Made by a program: the position numbers and the translations under genes. Shown piece after piece: positions 1 through 13,972 of a DNA stretch of 64,000 bases (position 1 is the first letter of the stretch; each line of letters starts with the position of its first letter). The notes beneath the pieces are model-generated. The model worked only from the letters and a program-made list of their open reading frames with translations. It searched no databases and was not told where the DNA came from. Origin of the DNA: Rostratula benghalensis. Taxonomy: Eukaryota; Chordata; Aves; Charadriiformes; Rostratulidae. The stretch covers positions 350,263 to 414,262 of the forward strand of contig VXAI01000097.1 of assembly GCA_013399305.1 (NCBI GenBank). The letters run 5' to 3'.

Positions 1-630
1 TACAGTAAGGCTGGGGGATTAGTCACCATATCATTTTCATAAATGTTATTTCTTTATTGTTTCAGTTTCTAAAGGATGTGCTAGGAGTTGTACCAGTTAG
101 AAAATCTTTTATTTTCTTCCTCACTGGACATAGCCCCAAAAGGTGGGAGACAAAGAATGGCAAACAAGGAATTGAGCCATCTGTAGCTTCCTGAGATTTC
201 TGCTCTCTGAGCTATGACAAGAATTATCTGTACTGTTAATAGAAGGTCGACTTGGGTGTTCAAGGGCATCAAGTTAAATCTAAAAGAACAGGATCCAGCA
301 AGCCAGTTACAGTTATGCTTCTGATAGCTAATGCCTTCTCATATGGGGTGGATCTGAGAAGAACAATCCAAACAGTTCTCTCTAGAGACTCTTTCCTACC
401 CAAATATAAGAAGATGATTAACAATCATCAAATGGTACTAATATAAGAGGGAACTGCAATTATTTATGTTTGTCTATTAAGTAAATAAAATAATAAACCA
501 TTGTTCATTTGATCTCAAGCAGTAAATCTGCTGGTCTTGGATCATATTTCTGTCACCTGCATGACATCTACAAACTCTTACTTCTGGATTTTGTTCCACT
601 GCACTTGTGTTATGTGTGTATTCCATAACA
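1..630. other. Unrecognised AT-rich DNA
   Basis: No gene, exon with plausible splice sites, RNA gene or known repeat is recognisable. Open frames are under 90 codons, have no familiar motifs and look like chance. Confidence 0.6.
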
Positions 631-698
631 TGGTGTATTACAACTACCATATCTCATGCTTTTATGGTGTATTACAACTACCATATCTCATGCTTTTA
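631..698. repeat. Perfect 34-bp tandem duplication (two copies)
   Basis: The 34-bp unit that begins TGGTGTATTACAACTACC at 631 is repeated without any mismatch from 665 to 698. The copies abut exactly. With no differences the duplication is either recent or kept uniform by slippage or gene conversion. It lies in non-coding DNA, and no third copy was seen nearby. Confidence 0.95.
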
Positions 699-1633
699 TT
701 TAATCTTTCAGGCATTCTTTTGCCAAGTACTGGCTTTTTTTTTTTTTTTCTTAGCATAATGATACCTATATATTTAAAAAAAAATAAAATCTAGGGCTAG
801 AACTTTATTCTCTGTTTGAAGTATATACGAAGATACCAATAGTTATATCTTGGTAGTACCTATTATACATAAATAATTCTTTTTGAGTTTTGAACAAATT
901 TCTATTATAAGAGCAGTTATAGCACCTTGCAATTTTCTGAGTCTTGTACTTTGTCTTATCTGATATAAAAAGTCATCTATGCATCTCAAAATATATTTGG
1001 TACTGCTTGTATTTGCAAGAATTTCTCCCATCCTGATGGTGGAAAACTATTTCTTCTTATATAGGTATATCCTTTTTTTTTTTTTGGAGTCAATTAATAA
1101 GTGAAGATACCCATATTTTTCCTTTACTGTGACCAACAAGACTACACAGTTTCATCATAGTTTCATTTCTTTTACTCATTCTATAATTTTCTATTAACAA
1201 GAAGCTTTTCCCGATTCTCACTCATCTTAGAGCTAGAGAAAATTACTAATGGACAAAAACTTCAAGGCAGCTGGTCTCTTTCATCTCTTTTCTGTGTACT
1301 CATTATACTGCAAGTATTGGGCACAGAAGAATTTATGGTATCTATGGGGCTATGGAATTATTGTTAGTCCAATTAATGTTTTAACACTCTAACAGCCAAA
1401 ATTCTTTAAACCAGAAATGTTTTACCATTTTAAAATTTTATAAAAAAAATCCACAACCCAACCCCAAACTTTTCTTGTATCTACCTTTTTCCTTGGTGTT
1501 GTGCTCCGCCTTTCAGTGTCCCTTCAGGTCTTAAGGCTGCACCTTCCAGCTTTTCTCAAGAAGAATTGAAGGTGATGGTGAGTTTTTAATGAGATGCCAG
1601 TATCTGGAAGTCTTTGCTAAGTGAAGGCATTTG
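699..1633. other. Unrecognised AT-rich DNA with short T tracts
   Basis: The segment contains T runs near 736-750 and 1072-1085. No coding, RNA or transposon signature could be identified. Confidence 0.55.
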
Positions 1634-2005
1634 CTAAGAAGACATTAATGGTGCAGGTGACTTCTTACTTAGTCCTGGGACTTGCTTGTGTGAATTTTCA
1701 TACGTTTCCTTGCCCCGGGCTGTTACCTTCTTAGTGCTCCCAGCTGCAGGTGAGCCTGGTCCCACAGCCTCCCCAGGCTCAGCTCCCCTCAGCTTCTTGT
1801 TGGGCAGCAGCTCCCTGGTTTTGCCAAACCTTTCCCATGGAGGCACTGGTAGAGCTCAGGCTTAGGCAGGGGAGGCAACAGGCACTTGGCCCCGAGGCAG
1901 GAGCTGAAACTAGATCAGGGGAAAGGTGATCCCAGCCCAGCCCTGACACCTGTGCTTTCAAGTCAGAGCACAGCCCGTGGCCCTTCAGTAGAAATGGCAA
2001 AAATC
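1634..2005. other. GC-rich islet of unknown origin
   Basis: This roughly 370-bp segment is clearly richer in G and C than the surrounding kilobases but holds few CpG dinucleotides, so it is not a classical CpG island. Overlapping frames of about 70 codons are open on both strands (minus 1634-1846 and 1779-2000; plus 1886-2107), as expected where AT-rich stop codons are scarce. It does not match the CR1 or LTR families elsewhere in the window. An unrecognised transposon fragment, a regulatory element or a non-coding exon are all possible. Confidence 0.4.
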
Positions 2006-5000
2006 TTATTTACCCAACAACACTGTGAGGTTCAGTCCCAGGAACCAATTTTAGATTTTTCCTCTGTTGTGTTTCTCTTCTGCTGTTCCATGACTTCATT
2101 CTCTTGAAGTGATCAAGGCCTCAGCAAAAATGGATAATACAATGTGTAATAGGATGAGAAAGTACATTCTTCAATATTTAATTTATACATCTTGTTAGTC
2201 TACATATCAACCTCTTGTAAAGGGAAAATTGTTTCAGGAGCGAGCTATTAGCTTTGCCTGTTTATGCTGAATTGTAAGTAACTTCCTGAATGCTAACAGA
2301 AAAGTTTTAAGAAGTTCTGGATGAATTCTTTTTCAAATCATTCAGTGTCCTAAATATTTTTCTGTTTGTATTTCATTTAGTTCTGTTGTAACTCTCTGCC
2401 TGATACTGTAAGGAATTGTTCTTACAGTGCCTGGGGACCTGATTTGTCTCTGCTGTGCTATCTGCCAACTCTGAAAATGCCCTGCAACGTGATGTATCCC
2501 ACTTCAGTTTTTATATCTTTTGTCAAATTGTTTTGGCCTATCTATTTTGCCACTGTGTCTAAGGTTTCATTCGTACTTGGCTGAGTTCATGCCTTGCCAG
2601 ATTTTGGGTTTCCAGTTGTCTCTCTGACTTTTTGGTCTCAAATGAAAATTACAGCTTAGTATACTATTACATTTATTCAACAGATTCTATCCACAAACCA
2701 TTTATCACATAACAAAACCTGCAGGACTGCTCTTTAGCTTCTTGTTACTCACTGACTTTTCCTATTTTTTAAATCATTCCCTACATTCTAGTTAAAACAA
2801 TCTCAAAGCTTCTAACCTAGCTTTATTAGAATGATTGCATATTCAGATATTTAGTCACAAATAATAGATGTAATTACTATTATTCACCCTTGTTTGGTTT
2901 GTGTGTTTAATTTCAGAGTGAGAGTTGGGAGGACAGCAATGTCCTTTGGCCCAAGGCCCTGTGTCCCTCTGGAAAAGAGATGGTAACTATAAGATGCCAC
3001 CTGAATGGTAGCCCTGTTCCTTGGAGTGAAAGGCAGACACACTGTTCTTCAATCTGAGTGGTTTTATACCGGTGTAACTGCATTTTCCACAGGTGGCTAT
3101 AGTTGTAGTAGTGAATTGGAGAGCTATGTAGTGCACAGTGCAGAAGTGTCATGCTGTCAGAAGGGAGAATGGAATATGACAAGCAGACTAGGGAAAAAAG
3201 CTACAGCCAAACTGGAAGTATGGTTTCCTTTTAAAATATAAAACAATTGCCAAAATGCTAGTTAAATAATGTACCACAATTATCAAAAGGGTTAACAATC
3301 AACCATACATTCAGCATATGTCTCAGTGGCTGTGAACACTGTTGGCAGCATGTACTGACAGGAGAAGTCAAAGCTTTCCATTGAAGTGAGGAGACAGAGA
3401 AAACAAAGTGATTCCTAATCCCCATGTAACTCTTATGATTTGGATGAACCTGATTTTTTCCCCCCCTCCACTAAACTTTTATTTTCTGAATAAAAATGTG
3501 AGGTTGCTCACTCATACTTCGTTTCAAAAAGTCTGGTGCCTGGGTCTCCTGAGTCATGTTGTCATAGAGGTGTACTTGCAGCAGACTGAGCCATACAGAT
3601 CTGAATTTCACGATCTTTTACTGTCTGTCATCTTCAACATTCTTCATTCAGAAACTGTAATATTTCCCATGTGTTCATACCCTGGTCTAAACATTGTCCT
3701 CTTGGTAATCTATATAGCACTGATGCAAGCAGTAGACCGAGCTGACAGCACAGTTTGTGTCCTCATTAAGAAATACAGTTCTCTGCTACTGCTCAAGGTC
3801 AGCATAGTCCTTCTGAAAGATTTTACAGAGAGAACAAGTGTCACCTGACAGAGAATATGAAGGCAGGTCATTTGCTGGAGTACACATTTTTAGAAACTTG
3901 GATATGAAAGTCTTAACCTCATTCCATAAATTACAATGCAGTATTGTCCTCTGAGTTCTAAAATTACACCTTTTGTGTGAGGTCAATATTTCTACAAGGT
4001 TTTATAGTGAAACAAGTCTTTGAAGCACAACTTCATTATTTTTTTATATTTTAAAAAATAAAGGCACTCAATAGCCTGATATTGGTAAATACTTACAGAC
4101 TGCATACTGATGCAGTAGATATTGAAGACATTTTAAAATTCTTGTAAAGTAATAGTTTGCAGTGTACTTGGAGCTATAATAATCACAAAAAGGAGCAATT
4201 ATAATAATGCCTATGGAAAGGCAATCTTTTCAGCCTTAAACAAAAAAGAATCACTTCACCATCATTATGAAGCTGTTCACTGGAGTCACAGAGACTGAGG
4301 TGTTACAAAAAGGGATTATAAAAATTGTGTTAGTAGTAGTCATAGTATAGTCTTGTCTGAAATCAGTTCTGAAAGAGAAGGTTAAGAGTGATGAAAGAGT
4401 ACATTTATATTAAAAGTAATAATTCATTGAAACTCCTCTACCTAGTGGGAAAGAATATATTTTGTTCTTATGAAAATGAAAGTTGTAGGTATTGTTACAG
4501 TTAGAGAAAAGTTGAGACAGTTTAATATTAGAGATCTGCCTTTTTCCATTTTTTCAGCCCTGATTGCTTTTTAGATGTTATCCTTTGAACAGTGGCAAAC
4601 AGTTTTAAGTAACCCTTGCAGTTCTTAATGGATTTGAGTATGAAAGCTTAAAGTTGCTGTTTGTGACATGAACTAAAACCTAGTATTATAACATTACATT
4701 TAGCAAAATAACTTAGGAAACTGCAGAAGACACAGAATGGTGCTCTTCCTCAGGAAAAACTCTTCCATTCTATTGTGATAGTATTTTCATTCTTGTCATG
4801 TGCAGTCTAAAAGGAGAAAGACTGGTTTCAGTTCTTTGCACACAACACTAGTATGAAACCACAACTGACTGCTGCAGCAGAAGCTCTTAAAAAATTAATC
4901 AAGCTCAGTGATGAATTAGCAAAGGCATATACCACCTAACCTGTAGGCACAAAAAACTCAGGACAAACAGCTGTTTTGACATTTCTAGCTGGGAATCCTG

Positions 5001-5354
5001 CCCTCCACAAACATATTTGATGCTCAGACATGGTCTCTTGGCTGCTTGCAGTCGTCCCCATCTGTCAGGATGGCACTATGCCCACACACAAGGTGGTATG
5101 TCAGCTTTGCTAGGGCATAGGTGCCAAGTAAATTCTGCTGTTTGCAGAGCTTTGCATGCGCTGGTTCTTCAGTAGGAAGCCTCTGCTCTGTCACAGCAAG
5201 GCTGCCTCTCAACATGACTCCCTACACTTGATTACACCTGTTGACACTTTGGTATCTAAGAAAGAATACTTAAATAGTACAAAGAAGGAACATTGGTAAG
5301 CAGGAATGGATTTAGGAATGTGTACTGCACATGTACTGAAAATCCATTACTACC

Positions 5355-5373
5355 TTTTTTTTTTTTTTTTTTT
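5355..5373. repeat. Poly-T tract
   Basis: An uninterrupted run of about 19 T. No processed-pseudogene or SINE body was recognised on either side. Confidence 0.9.
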
Positions 5374-6829
5374 CTGATTCCACAAGAAAAGCCTACTTTT
5401 CAATGTGAGGCAAAAATAAATTAGATTTCTGGAAACAGATCACCTCCTTGCTCATCTTTCTATTTTTTTATTCTGGAGAGAAGTATATTGGCATAATTTA
5501 TGTCTTCATTATTAACGTCTTCAATTCATTCTGCTTCTCCTTCTTCCTCTGTCTCTTACCCCTAAAAGAAAAATTTCTAGTTATCAGCATAAACTCAGTC
5601 AAAAAAAGAAAATAAAAAACAATGCAAAATGGTTGCTGAAGCAAGGAAAGAGAAGCTTGACTCTTCTGCCTTACTGATTATGGGGTGGTGAAACTGTATT
5701 TACCACAGTGGAATAATCCTTGCTTTAACCTGGTGGATGAATTATGAGGGCAGAGAAAAGCCCTTAAATTGGGTATTACGCTTGGTGAACTCTGCGAGTC
5801 TATGTATCTGAGAAAGCATAAGGATATCTTTGTTAGCAATGAAGGCCATAACCACCTAAAAGATTATAAAATTGTGAAGCTGCAGACAGTACCATACCTT
5901 CTTCTTAGAATAGTCCACATAGCTGGTCTAGGGAAGAAGGCTGCATTTCCTGAGGGGAACTGAGTTAATCTGTGTTCTATTTATTATTGAAATTATTTTA
6001 TTTGATGAAAAGCTAAATGAACTGAATGAACTGAACTATCCTTTCAAAGGACAACTCTGGCTTTCAAAACAAGTTCCTCTCATTTGCACATAACTGGTTA
6101 TTCACAGTCAGAAACAGAAGTTTTCATAATTCCTATTATATCTTGTAGATTTTAAATTTCACAGGGATGTTTCCTGTAACAACAATGACACTTTTAGCAA
6201 CCTTACCAGCTGCTCATAATTCCTACTCATCTTTTCATCTCTTGTTGCCATATAACTACTCTGTTTTATGTGACTCATCCCTCTGTGTTCCAATCTTCAA
6301 TCTTTGCATGTTGCATTGAAAAACTCATATAACCTGAGTTTTCAGCTCTATTTACTCTTTTTCTAATAAAAATATCTAATTTTCAAGTACCTATTATATT
6401 TTTAAAATCTCCCATGTCCTGATTAATCATAAATGTCTTTAAATAGTTTTATTTAAAAACTAGAAATAATTAAAAATTGTTTGAAACCCTCCAGAAACAC
6501 ACCTTTCTGTTCTTATCTATATTTATTTTGTCTACCCACTGAATGTAGTGAGACATGTAAATTGAATAACTCAGATTTAATCCAGCAGAATGAAACATAA
6601 AATATCTTTTTACTATATTTATTAGCCCTCTTGATGTTAAAAGTATCCCTTACTCTCCTTTTCTCACATGCATCTTTTTCACAGGTATATCTTATTTTTC
6701 CATCTGTTTCCATAATTCCTATAACATTCATTCTTGGGCTTTATTTGTTCTGTAGCAAAAGTATTCTAAGCACTCATATTTTCCTAAATATTTCTCAGTC
6801 CTCTAGTTCACAGTAGTGTTGCACATTTC

Positions 6830-6848
6830 TTTTTTTTTTTTTTTTTTT
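6830..6848. repeat. Poly-T tract
   Basis: An uninterrupted run of about 19 T in unrecognised DNA. Confidence 0.9.
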
Positions 6849-7170
6849 GTTCTACTAAGTTATTCTCCAACCCTCCAGCACTATATCATATTATTCTAAC
6901 TACATAGTGTATCATTCTACCTCACCTGCCCTACCACTCTATCTCTTAGCGTCTTTGACAAATTATCGCCATTATTTCCCTTCTAACTGTTCATGTGCCA
7001 TTCATCACCCATGACATTAAATAACTGCTTTTCTATCAAAATAATATACCTACATCATCTAACCAAGTGAATATTCAACCATTTTCTATTAGGGATGGCC
7101 TGCGACTGATATATCTGTCCCACCTGGCTATTCACAGATAAATCGATGGACTGAGCTGTTACCAAAAAGG

Positions 7171-7186
7171 AAAAAAAAAAAAAAAA
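7171..7186. repeat. Poly-A tract
   Basis: A run of about 16 A preceded by shorter A runs. The upstream sequence was checked for a retroposed transcript and none was recognised. Confidence 0.9.
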
Positions 7187-7388
7187 GGTGTTATGAGGTT
7201 TGAATTTCCAGTTAAAACATCCTTAAAATGATTCAATTTTCCTGAAAATGACAGTCTATAGGTACTTTAAAAGAGAAAGCTTCATCATGGAAAATGTCAC
7301 TGATGTGAAGCATCAAGAATATTTTAATTCAACAGTTTTCCATGTGAAAGACTTAACTTTCACCTTTGGTTTGTGGGTTTTGGGTTTC

Positions 7389-7408
7389 TTTTTTTTTTTT
7401 TTTTTTTT
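7389..7408. repeat. Poly-T tract
   Basis: A run of about 20 T, only 200 bp from the poly-A tract at 7171-7186. The two are in opposite orientation and could pair, but nothing else suggests an inverted element. Confidence 0.9.
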
Positions 7409-10400
7409 GTGTATGTGTGCATTGCAGCAGTTTAATATTAGGAATACTTATCTATTGTAATTCCACCAGTTTAGAAAGTTGACTCATCTCCTTTGAGGCA
7501 AATCTATTCCCTGTATCTAAAAGAGAACTAGCTGAAATGGAGTATTTCACTACCACTCATGCTAATAGTTCATATTACGTTGTAACTGCAATTGGAGAAA
7601 ATCCCTACAAATTTCTCTAAGCTAGAAACATTAACAGAAGCCACACAGACATTTCGAGCTGTAAAAGTTATAATGTGTTATACTTTTTATTATTTTATGG
7701 TTTTAAACATTTGTGTTTGTATTCATTACATGTAATACATGTAACATTTTGTTGATTAAACACGTTAGCACAGTATGAAATTCTAATTTTCTAAATGAAA
7801 AGGTCTGGAAATTGCATTGAAATGGTGACACTAGACATTTAGAACTTTTTATAAGAGGATAAGTTGGGCTGTGAGTACTCAAAGAAAGAACAGCTGTATT
7901 AAGGAAAAATATTTTAGGCCAGCATTTTTTTAAAAAGTTGCTGTATCAAATGTAGAGATGAGGTGAAAAAGGTTCTGTGACACTCAGCACTGAGGGTCCT
8001 GAAAATTAAATACTCTATTATGTTCTCTGTTAGTGATGTGGCATTCATCAGGCTTAGACAAAAGAGGGAATTGGTGGTAGAACAACCGTGAGACTCACTC
8101 ATCCCAAATTAACAGACCTGACCCTTCACCACTAGTATAAATCAATGAATCTTGATTTCTCTTGGCTCAAGAGCACAGCTTCCATGGAAATTTCCCTTCT
8201 CAAGACTAATGTACAGTGACAGGATTTGGACATTCTTGAGAATTCAACTCCATTCAGGCTGAGGTGAGTGAAGTTTTTCTACCTTTATTAAATGATAGAA
8301 AAACCTGTTAGGTTCATGAGAGAAAGCTACCTCCAGAAGAAAATTTCTCAATCCCTAATTAGGAGTTGTGAGAAGAGCAGGTTTACAGTCACATATTCTA
8401 TTAAAAGCATCCCTTTTAACTTTGTGATGAGCCTTAACTAAGAAAATATTAGATTTGGGGGAAAAAAAACCCAACAACACACCAAAATACCAACAAAACA
8501 ACCCAACCCATGTTTTCCTCATTTCAAAGCATCTGGCACATCTACACAGACAGATGCAGATAGACCCAAATTCATTCTGCCCACCCTGCAAGCTGTCTGG
8601 CCTGACTCCAGCTCCTATCCAAAAGCAATGTGGCTGTGATGGAGCATCACTGAGCCTAGACTAATAAACCCGACCTCTCAGGAAGTAAGCACAACACTGT
8701 GCAGCTAATGCATCTCCAGAGCTTCCAGCCAGGATGAGGCTGGCTATTGGCTTGGTCAGAACATAAACAAAATAGATTCAGGTCTGTCTGTACTTGGGCA
8801 TAGAGATTCCTTTCCGTTTTCTCCATTAGATTAGTTTTTTATCGGTAGTCCATCCAAATAAAAATTCCACTCTTTAACCCTTGGCAGACCTTCATTCCCA
8901 TAACCTGGTGATTATTTGTACCCATACACTATTCTTTACAGTCCTAGCAAAAGAACATCTGAAGCTGATTGTTACTCCAATGCCATCTTCAGATCATTAC
9001 TACACCAATAACATACATGATGCAAATTTGCCTAACTGTACAGATAAAACAGTATAAAAAGTTGGAACGAGGAGAGAGAATATAGGTGATTTTGCTATTT
9101 ATTTCTGATCTTCCTAAGCATTCAATATTGGATGCCAAACTGTTAGACTCACACATCTTCTAAAAATTCCTCCATCATCCCTATTTCCATACTGTGAGGC
9201 TAGAAAAAAGGCAAAATAATAGAGGAGGTAGGGAATTAAGAGCAGATTTTAGTGACTGATAGATATGCTCTGTGGATCAATAACTCTGAAAGCCCAAAAT
9301 TGGGACAGAGCATAGTTCTTAGAGTTATTATTCTGCTTTTGTTTTGGACAGGTGGGCTTTCATAGATGACACTATTCATGATAAATATGTGTTGAAGTTC
9401 TCAAAGTAGATACAGGTTCATTTCCAGACAAGATCTTTTGGAGTTATATTCCCTGCATATTTTAACATCTTCACCAATCTGTGGAATCACATCAGTAGTG
9501 TCCATAAATTTTGCTGGTAGCTCCAAGCACGACAAATTGTTCTAATGGATTTAAGAGCTCTGTGTGCTCTTAAGGCACAGCCCTTGTCTGATGGCATGAC
9601 TTCCAAAATAATTCTTTCTTATATGAACAGTGTTTAAAATACTATCTTAAGTCAGAATGGAACCTTGACCAAAGTTTATTTCTACCTTATTTGAGCATTT
9701 ATTTTCTCTTTCATCTATTACCTGCTTCTGGAATGCTATGGGAAAAAATAAGGTTAGATCTTGTTAATATTCTTCCTGAACAGAATAAATATAAAGACTT
9801 TACGTCAGAGAATTTAAAAAAAAAAATAATAAAAAAATATAAGAGGACTGAGGTGTGTTCAAAGGTGTTCAGGGGGGAGGAATTTTTATATATCTAGTAA
9901 GTAATCAAGATTCATGTGGTTTGCTGTTTTGTGTAGTTTGTGTAACTGTGAGCCCTGACGTTAAACATGCCAAATATGTAAAGGGCCTTTCACTAGTACT
10001 GAGGCCCTTCGTCAAATCTCTTCAAGCTGACAGAACTGGAAAAATCTTTCATGTATTGCTGAAAAGTCATAGAATTAGAACCAAACTCTTCTGTCTTCCC
10101 AGCATGTGCTTGGCAAAGGTCAGCAGACTGTCTGGGTACCAGGTCAGTGTTGGTGTACTTCAGACAGACTGAAAGCTGCTCTAATATCATCCTGCATGCT
10201 GAGACACAGCTGGACTGTGGAAGTAAGCTGGACTTTCTGTCCTTCCACTGTACAATTATTTAAGAAGGTGAGCATGTTTTACAGCAGCCCCACTTCCTCA
10301 GAAGGCATTTGATTTTGGTCTCTAAAAGAATACATGCAGCAAAGGCATAAAGCTTATGTGTGATAGAAAACTCTTTGTAAGCACTTCTCCAAGCCTTGTA

Positions 10401-11795
10401 AGCTATTTATTTAATCTATTTACTATAGAAAATATAATTTTAGCTTTTTTACATTTTTCTGCCAAGTGCTGTGGAAATCCAGCAATTTTTCAACACTGTC
10501 TTTCAAAGAAATCTCTTCACTTTCTTTGAGTCCCTCGCTTTTGCTCACAATCCCATATCTGTAACTGAGCTGTTATTTTTTTTTCACACCTGAAGGGCAC
10601 CTGTAGACAACACTGTCATTCTGTATGACTTTTATTATAGAGCTAGAGAAACAAGAAAGCAAGAAATAAATCAAGCAAAGATTCCCTGAAGGAGAGAGTG
10701 TATGTTTCTTCACTAGTATACCACAGCAGACCTGTGAATACAACTGATTGATAGAAATACAGTATGTGGAAAACAAATTCACTTGTATTTACCTAAAGCT
10801 GTTTTCTTCATAGATATTTGAATTGTCTAAGTGATATGTGAGACATGCTGTACGATTGCTATAACTTGTAATTTGTTTCAGTTAATACCACAACTTGCCT
10901 AGCAGTAATGACAGAGAAACAAAAGAAGATCTTTTACCTCAGATGTATCTTATCTTATATATAGTTTTAAAGAGTAGTTCTACACATGAAGAAATTAAAT
11001 GAGCTCACCTTAGATTGTAACATACTATCATTTGGTTAGATATTAATATCTTAACGAAAATTTAGAAAGCTAAATATGAAAACATGTGCTTCGTCTCTGA
11101 TACATAATCTCGGCAAGATCGAAAAGTTTTCACAGATTAGTAACAGGGCTAAAGAAACACAGTGATAGATTAAAAACTAATGAAATTGTGGATTTGCATT
11201 AAGGAAAAAAAAATTGATTTAATTTTTAGGTTCTAATCTCTATAAGTACAAAGCATCATCCGGCCTGCAGGTTCACATTTCTAAAACCTCATTAGTGAAA
11301 CAAGTTCTTTAATGCTAAATGAAAAGTACATCTCAAACAAACACATTTTTTTTCAAGATATGTTTAGTGTAAATAAGTTCAAAGATTTGGCATTGCGTGG
11401 GAGAAAGGTAAACATTTAGGAAGAACTATGTATTCAACAGGAACGTATGTTGACCTTTGCTCATTGTGGTTTATAAACAAACCTGTTTGATATTTAAGTA
11501 CACAACTAAATAAAATACCAAATATTTATCACACAGAAGATGAAAAAAATACAGAAGTGCTAACCATACACATGTATATCAGAACGGACTAAATGAAATT
11601 CCAAAACCTTTTTTAGTATCTCTAAAACCTTTTTAAACTGAAACCCAGACAAACATATGAATAAGACAAACTATAAGAATATGTGCAAAGGATAACTTGG
11701 GTAGGAAACAATTTCAATGATTTTCTAAGCATGTTTCCCTTTTTTCAACAGTAACACCCTAATATTGGTGGTTACATATAATGAAAAGAGGAAAT

Positions 11796-11826
11796 AAAAA
11801 AAAAAAAAAGAAAGAAAAAAGAAAGA
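11796..11826. repeat. A-rich tract with GAAA units
   Basis: A run of about 13 A followed by AAAG/GAAA repeats. It is low-complexity sequence without a recognisable flanking element. Confidence 0.85.
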
Positions 11827-13852
11827 ACTATGCAGGGAATGAGTATAAGAAATATTAAGGAACTGTAAAAAATATTCACCCCGTTAAAAAAAGTAATGAT
11901 TTAAATGACATGGAGGTTTATAAAGCTTTACTGAATTTTCTCATACCCTAGATAGAGAGAACCAGACACTGCTGTTCAGAGCCCATCAAGGTAAACGAAA
12001 GACCCTGATGAGATGCCAAGAGTTTGCTGAAGAAGAGCTTGAAGGAATGAACCGGTTTCACTTTCAGCTCTTGTAAACCTCATAAAGAATATTGGCTTTT
12101 TAGAGTTGGAGGCAATCACAGAATTGCTTCACAGATTAGTAGTGAAGACTCTTGAGGAAAAGAATCAGTCGATTCTATGTAGAGATGAAGAAAACACTGC
12201 CGGAGACATGAGCAATATAATCTTGATGAAACATAGCTTTCTTCTGCCAGAAAGTTCCCTCCAGTGTTTAGAGTGGGGTGTGGTCAGCACCTCTCCTCTA
12301 GACACTGAACACTGCCCATTACTTAGCTTGGTGTTCTATAGTGATGTAACCTGGACTGTAAAACACAAAAAGAATAAAAGCCTGGGTAACACAAGAAACA
12401 ACAACTAGAAAAATAACAGACACATGCTAGAGTAGGATCTGAATGAAGACAGGCAGACGGCTTGGTCATAGTCCAGAAGCAGTACTTGTGATGGATTTGT
12501 GATGGCGAAACAGCTGGAAACCAGGCACATTATCTTAGGGCAGCTAAAATAAATCTAGACACTTATATAAAGACACCTAAATCATTGTTCCTTAGATCTT
12601 ATTTGAAAATTCCAGATAATATCAGACATAATTCTCCATTTTAACTAAGATGTGAGACTACAAATAAAATATTTGGACAGATTCTGAGTACAATTAAGAG
12701 ATCTGAATAATATTTTTATTTTTTAAATTTCTTAAAGTTTTTAAAAAATCCACAGCCTGTTCACAAGTCAGAAAGAGAAATCAAGCCCATGCTTCTAATG
12801 TCTGAGATATATTAATTATTGCAGCTTTATGTATTCATCCTTTAATCTCCATTGTAATAATTAAAAGTGTACTAAATTACATGACATTATGTGGAGTTAC
12901 ATAAAAGAAAATTCTCAAAATAATATGGCCTTTAAATGCTGTTACCACTAAATGTGATTAAAGTGTGATTTCTTCCGCCAGTGCAGATGAAGAGCAGCAA
13001 ATTGCCTGCAGTACTTGCAAACTGAAAAGAACAACCTGCTTATTGACCACCTGAATTGTTTTGGAGGAGACCGATACATCACAGTTATTTATGTGAATAA
13101 ATATCAAGAGAATAAGCTTCTCATTTACTAGAACTCACAAGTGGTGACTTCCTGGAATACAGAAAATAATCATAATATCAGTTCTTTACCAAACAGCACA
13201 TAGGTAGAAGCATTTGTCTGGACAGCATAGCCAATAGCATGTGGCTTGTAAAGTGTAGTGTTAGAGCAATTTCTAAAGATAGAGTTGGACTCTTCCACAG
13301 GAGGGTGACTGAACATGAAAAACAACCAATACTTACAGGAGGTATATTAGGTAAAATTAAGAACTAAGGAAGAATTTTCAGTAATAATTTTCTGAAATCA
13401 CAGGAAAGAAACAACCTTGGTCTTCCTTTAAAGAAGAACCCCCACACACACATTTCTGCCACATTCATGATTAACACATTGGAAAACTAATCCTGTGTCA
13501 TGACACAATGCTAGGCATTTATAGCACATGAGAAAACTCATTCAACCATCTGCTATAAAGTGTATCAAGTTCATAATGGTATTGCATTATTAGCCAATTT
13601 CTTAAAGGAATCACCATCACCCAGCAAAGAAAAAAATTATTAGTTTTTAAAGCCACATTTTGTCATTTAACTCAGAGCAGCAGTTGGGTTTTGTCTAAAA
13701 TTGCAACTTAGATGATTCTTGTCCTAATAAAAACACCTGGATGAGGTACATGAGGAATGAGTGTCTGGAACATATTAAAAAAATTGTATTATTTTACTGT
13801 TGAAAGATTTAGATTAATTTAGCCTCAGATATTGAAGTCTTCAATTGGTATG

Positions 13853-13965
13853 TAAATGGATGGTAGATGATGTAGTTGAAGATGCCTCTGCTCATTGCAG
13901 AGGGGACTTGGACTAGATGAACTTTAAAGGTCTCTTCCCATCCAAAGTATACTATGATTCTATGA
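13853..13965 (+). mobile_element. CR1 LINE 3'-end fragment
   Basis: Only the last 110 or so bases of a CR1 element remain. The sequence runs through the typical 3' untranslated block (GGACTTGGACTAGATGA at about 13905, then the AAAGGTCTCTTCCCATCC block) and ends in a tail of ATTCTATGA type at 13965. CR1 is the dominant avian LINE. Its copies are usually cut short at the 5' end because reverse transcription from the 3' end stops early, which fits this remnant. The tail is followed immediately by a GGAT microsatellite. Confidence 0.9.
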
Positions 13966-13972
13966 GTCCAAG

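Larger units (their letters stand above)
2006..13852. other. Unrecognised AT-rich DNA (about 11.8 kb)
   Basis: This long stretch shows no recognisable gene, structural RNA or dated transposon. Its only clear structure is homopolymer tracts, listed separately. The longest open frame (plus strand 3408-3848, 146 codons) is hydrophobic and T-rich and has no family motif. Frames at 12106-12408 and 9855-10172 are likewise unsupported. Conserved non-coding elements could be present but cannot be judged from a single sequence. Confidence 0.55.

Noticed and set aside
3408..3848. 146-codon plus-strand open frame as a possible gene
   Set aside because: No recognisable domain, no promoter or splice context, a hydrophobic T-rich translation, and a length not exceptional in 64 kb of sequence.
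7171..7408. Poly-A and poly-T tracts as arms of an inverted transposon or as retropseudogene tails
   Set aside because: The sequence between and beside them matches no known element or transcript.
12106..12408. 100-codon plus-strand frame with a protein-like composition
   Set aside because: No family match from memory, no visible exon boundaries, and no conservation evidence available.
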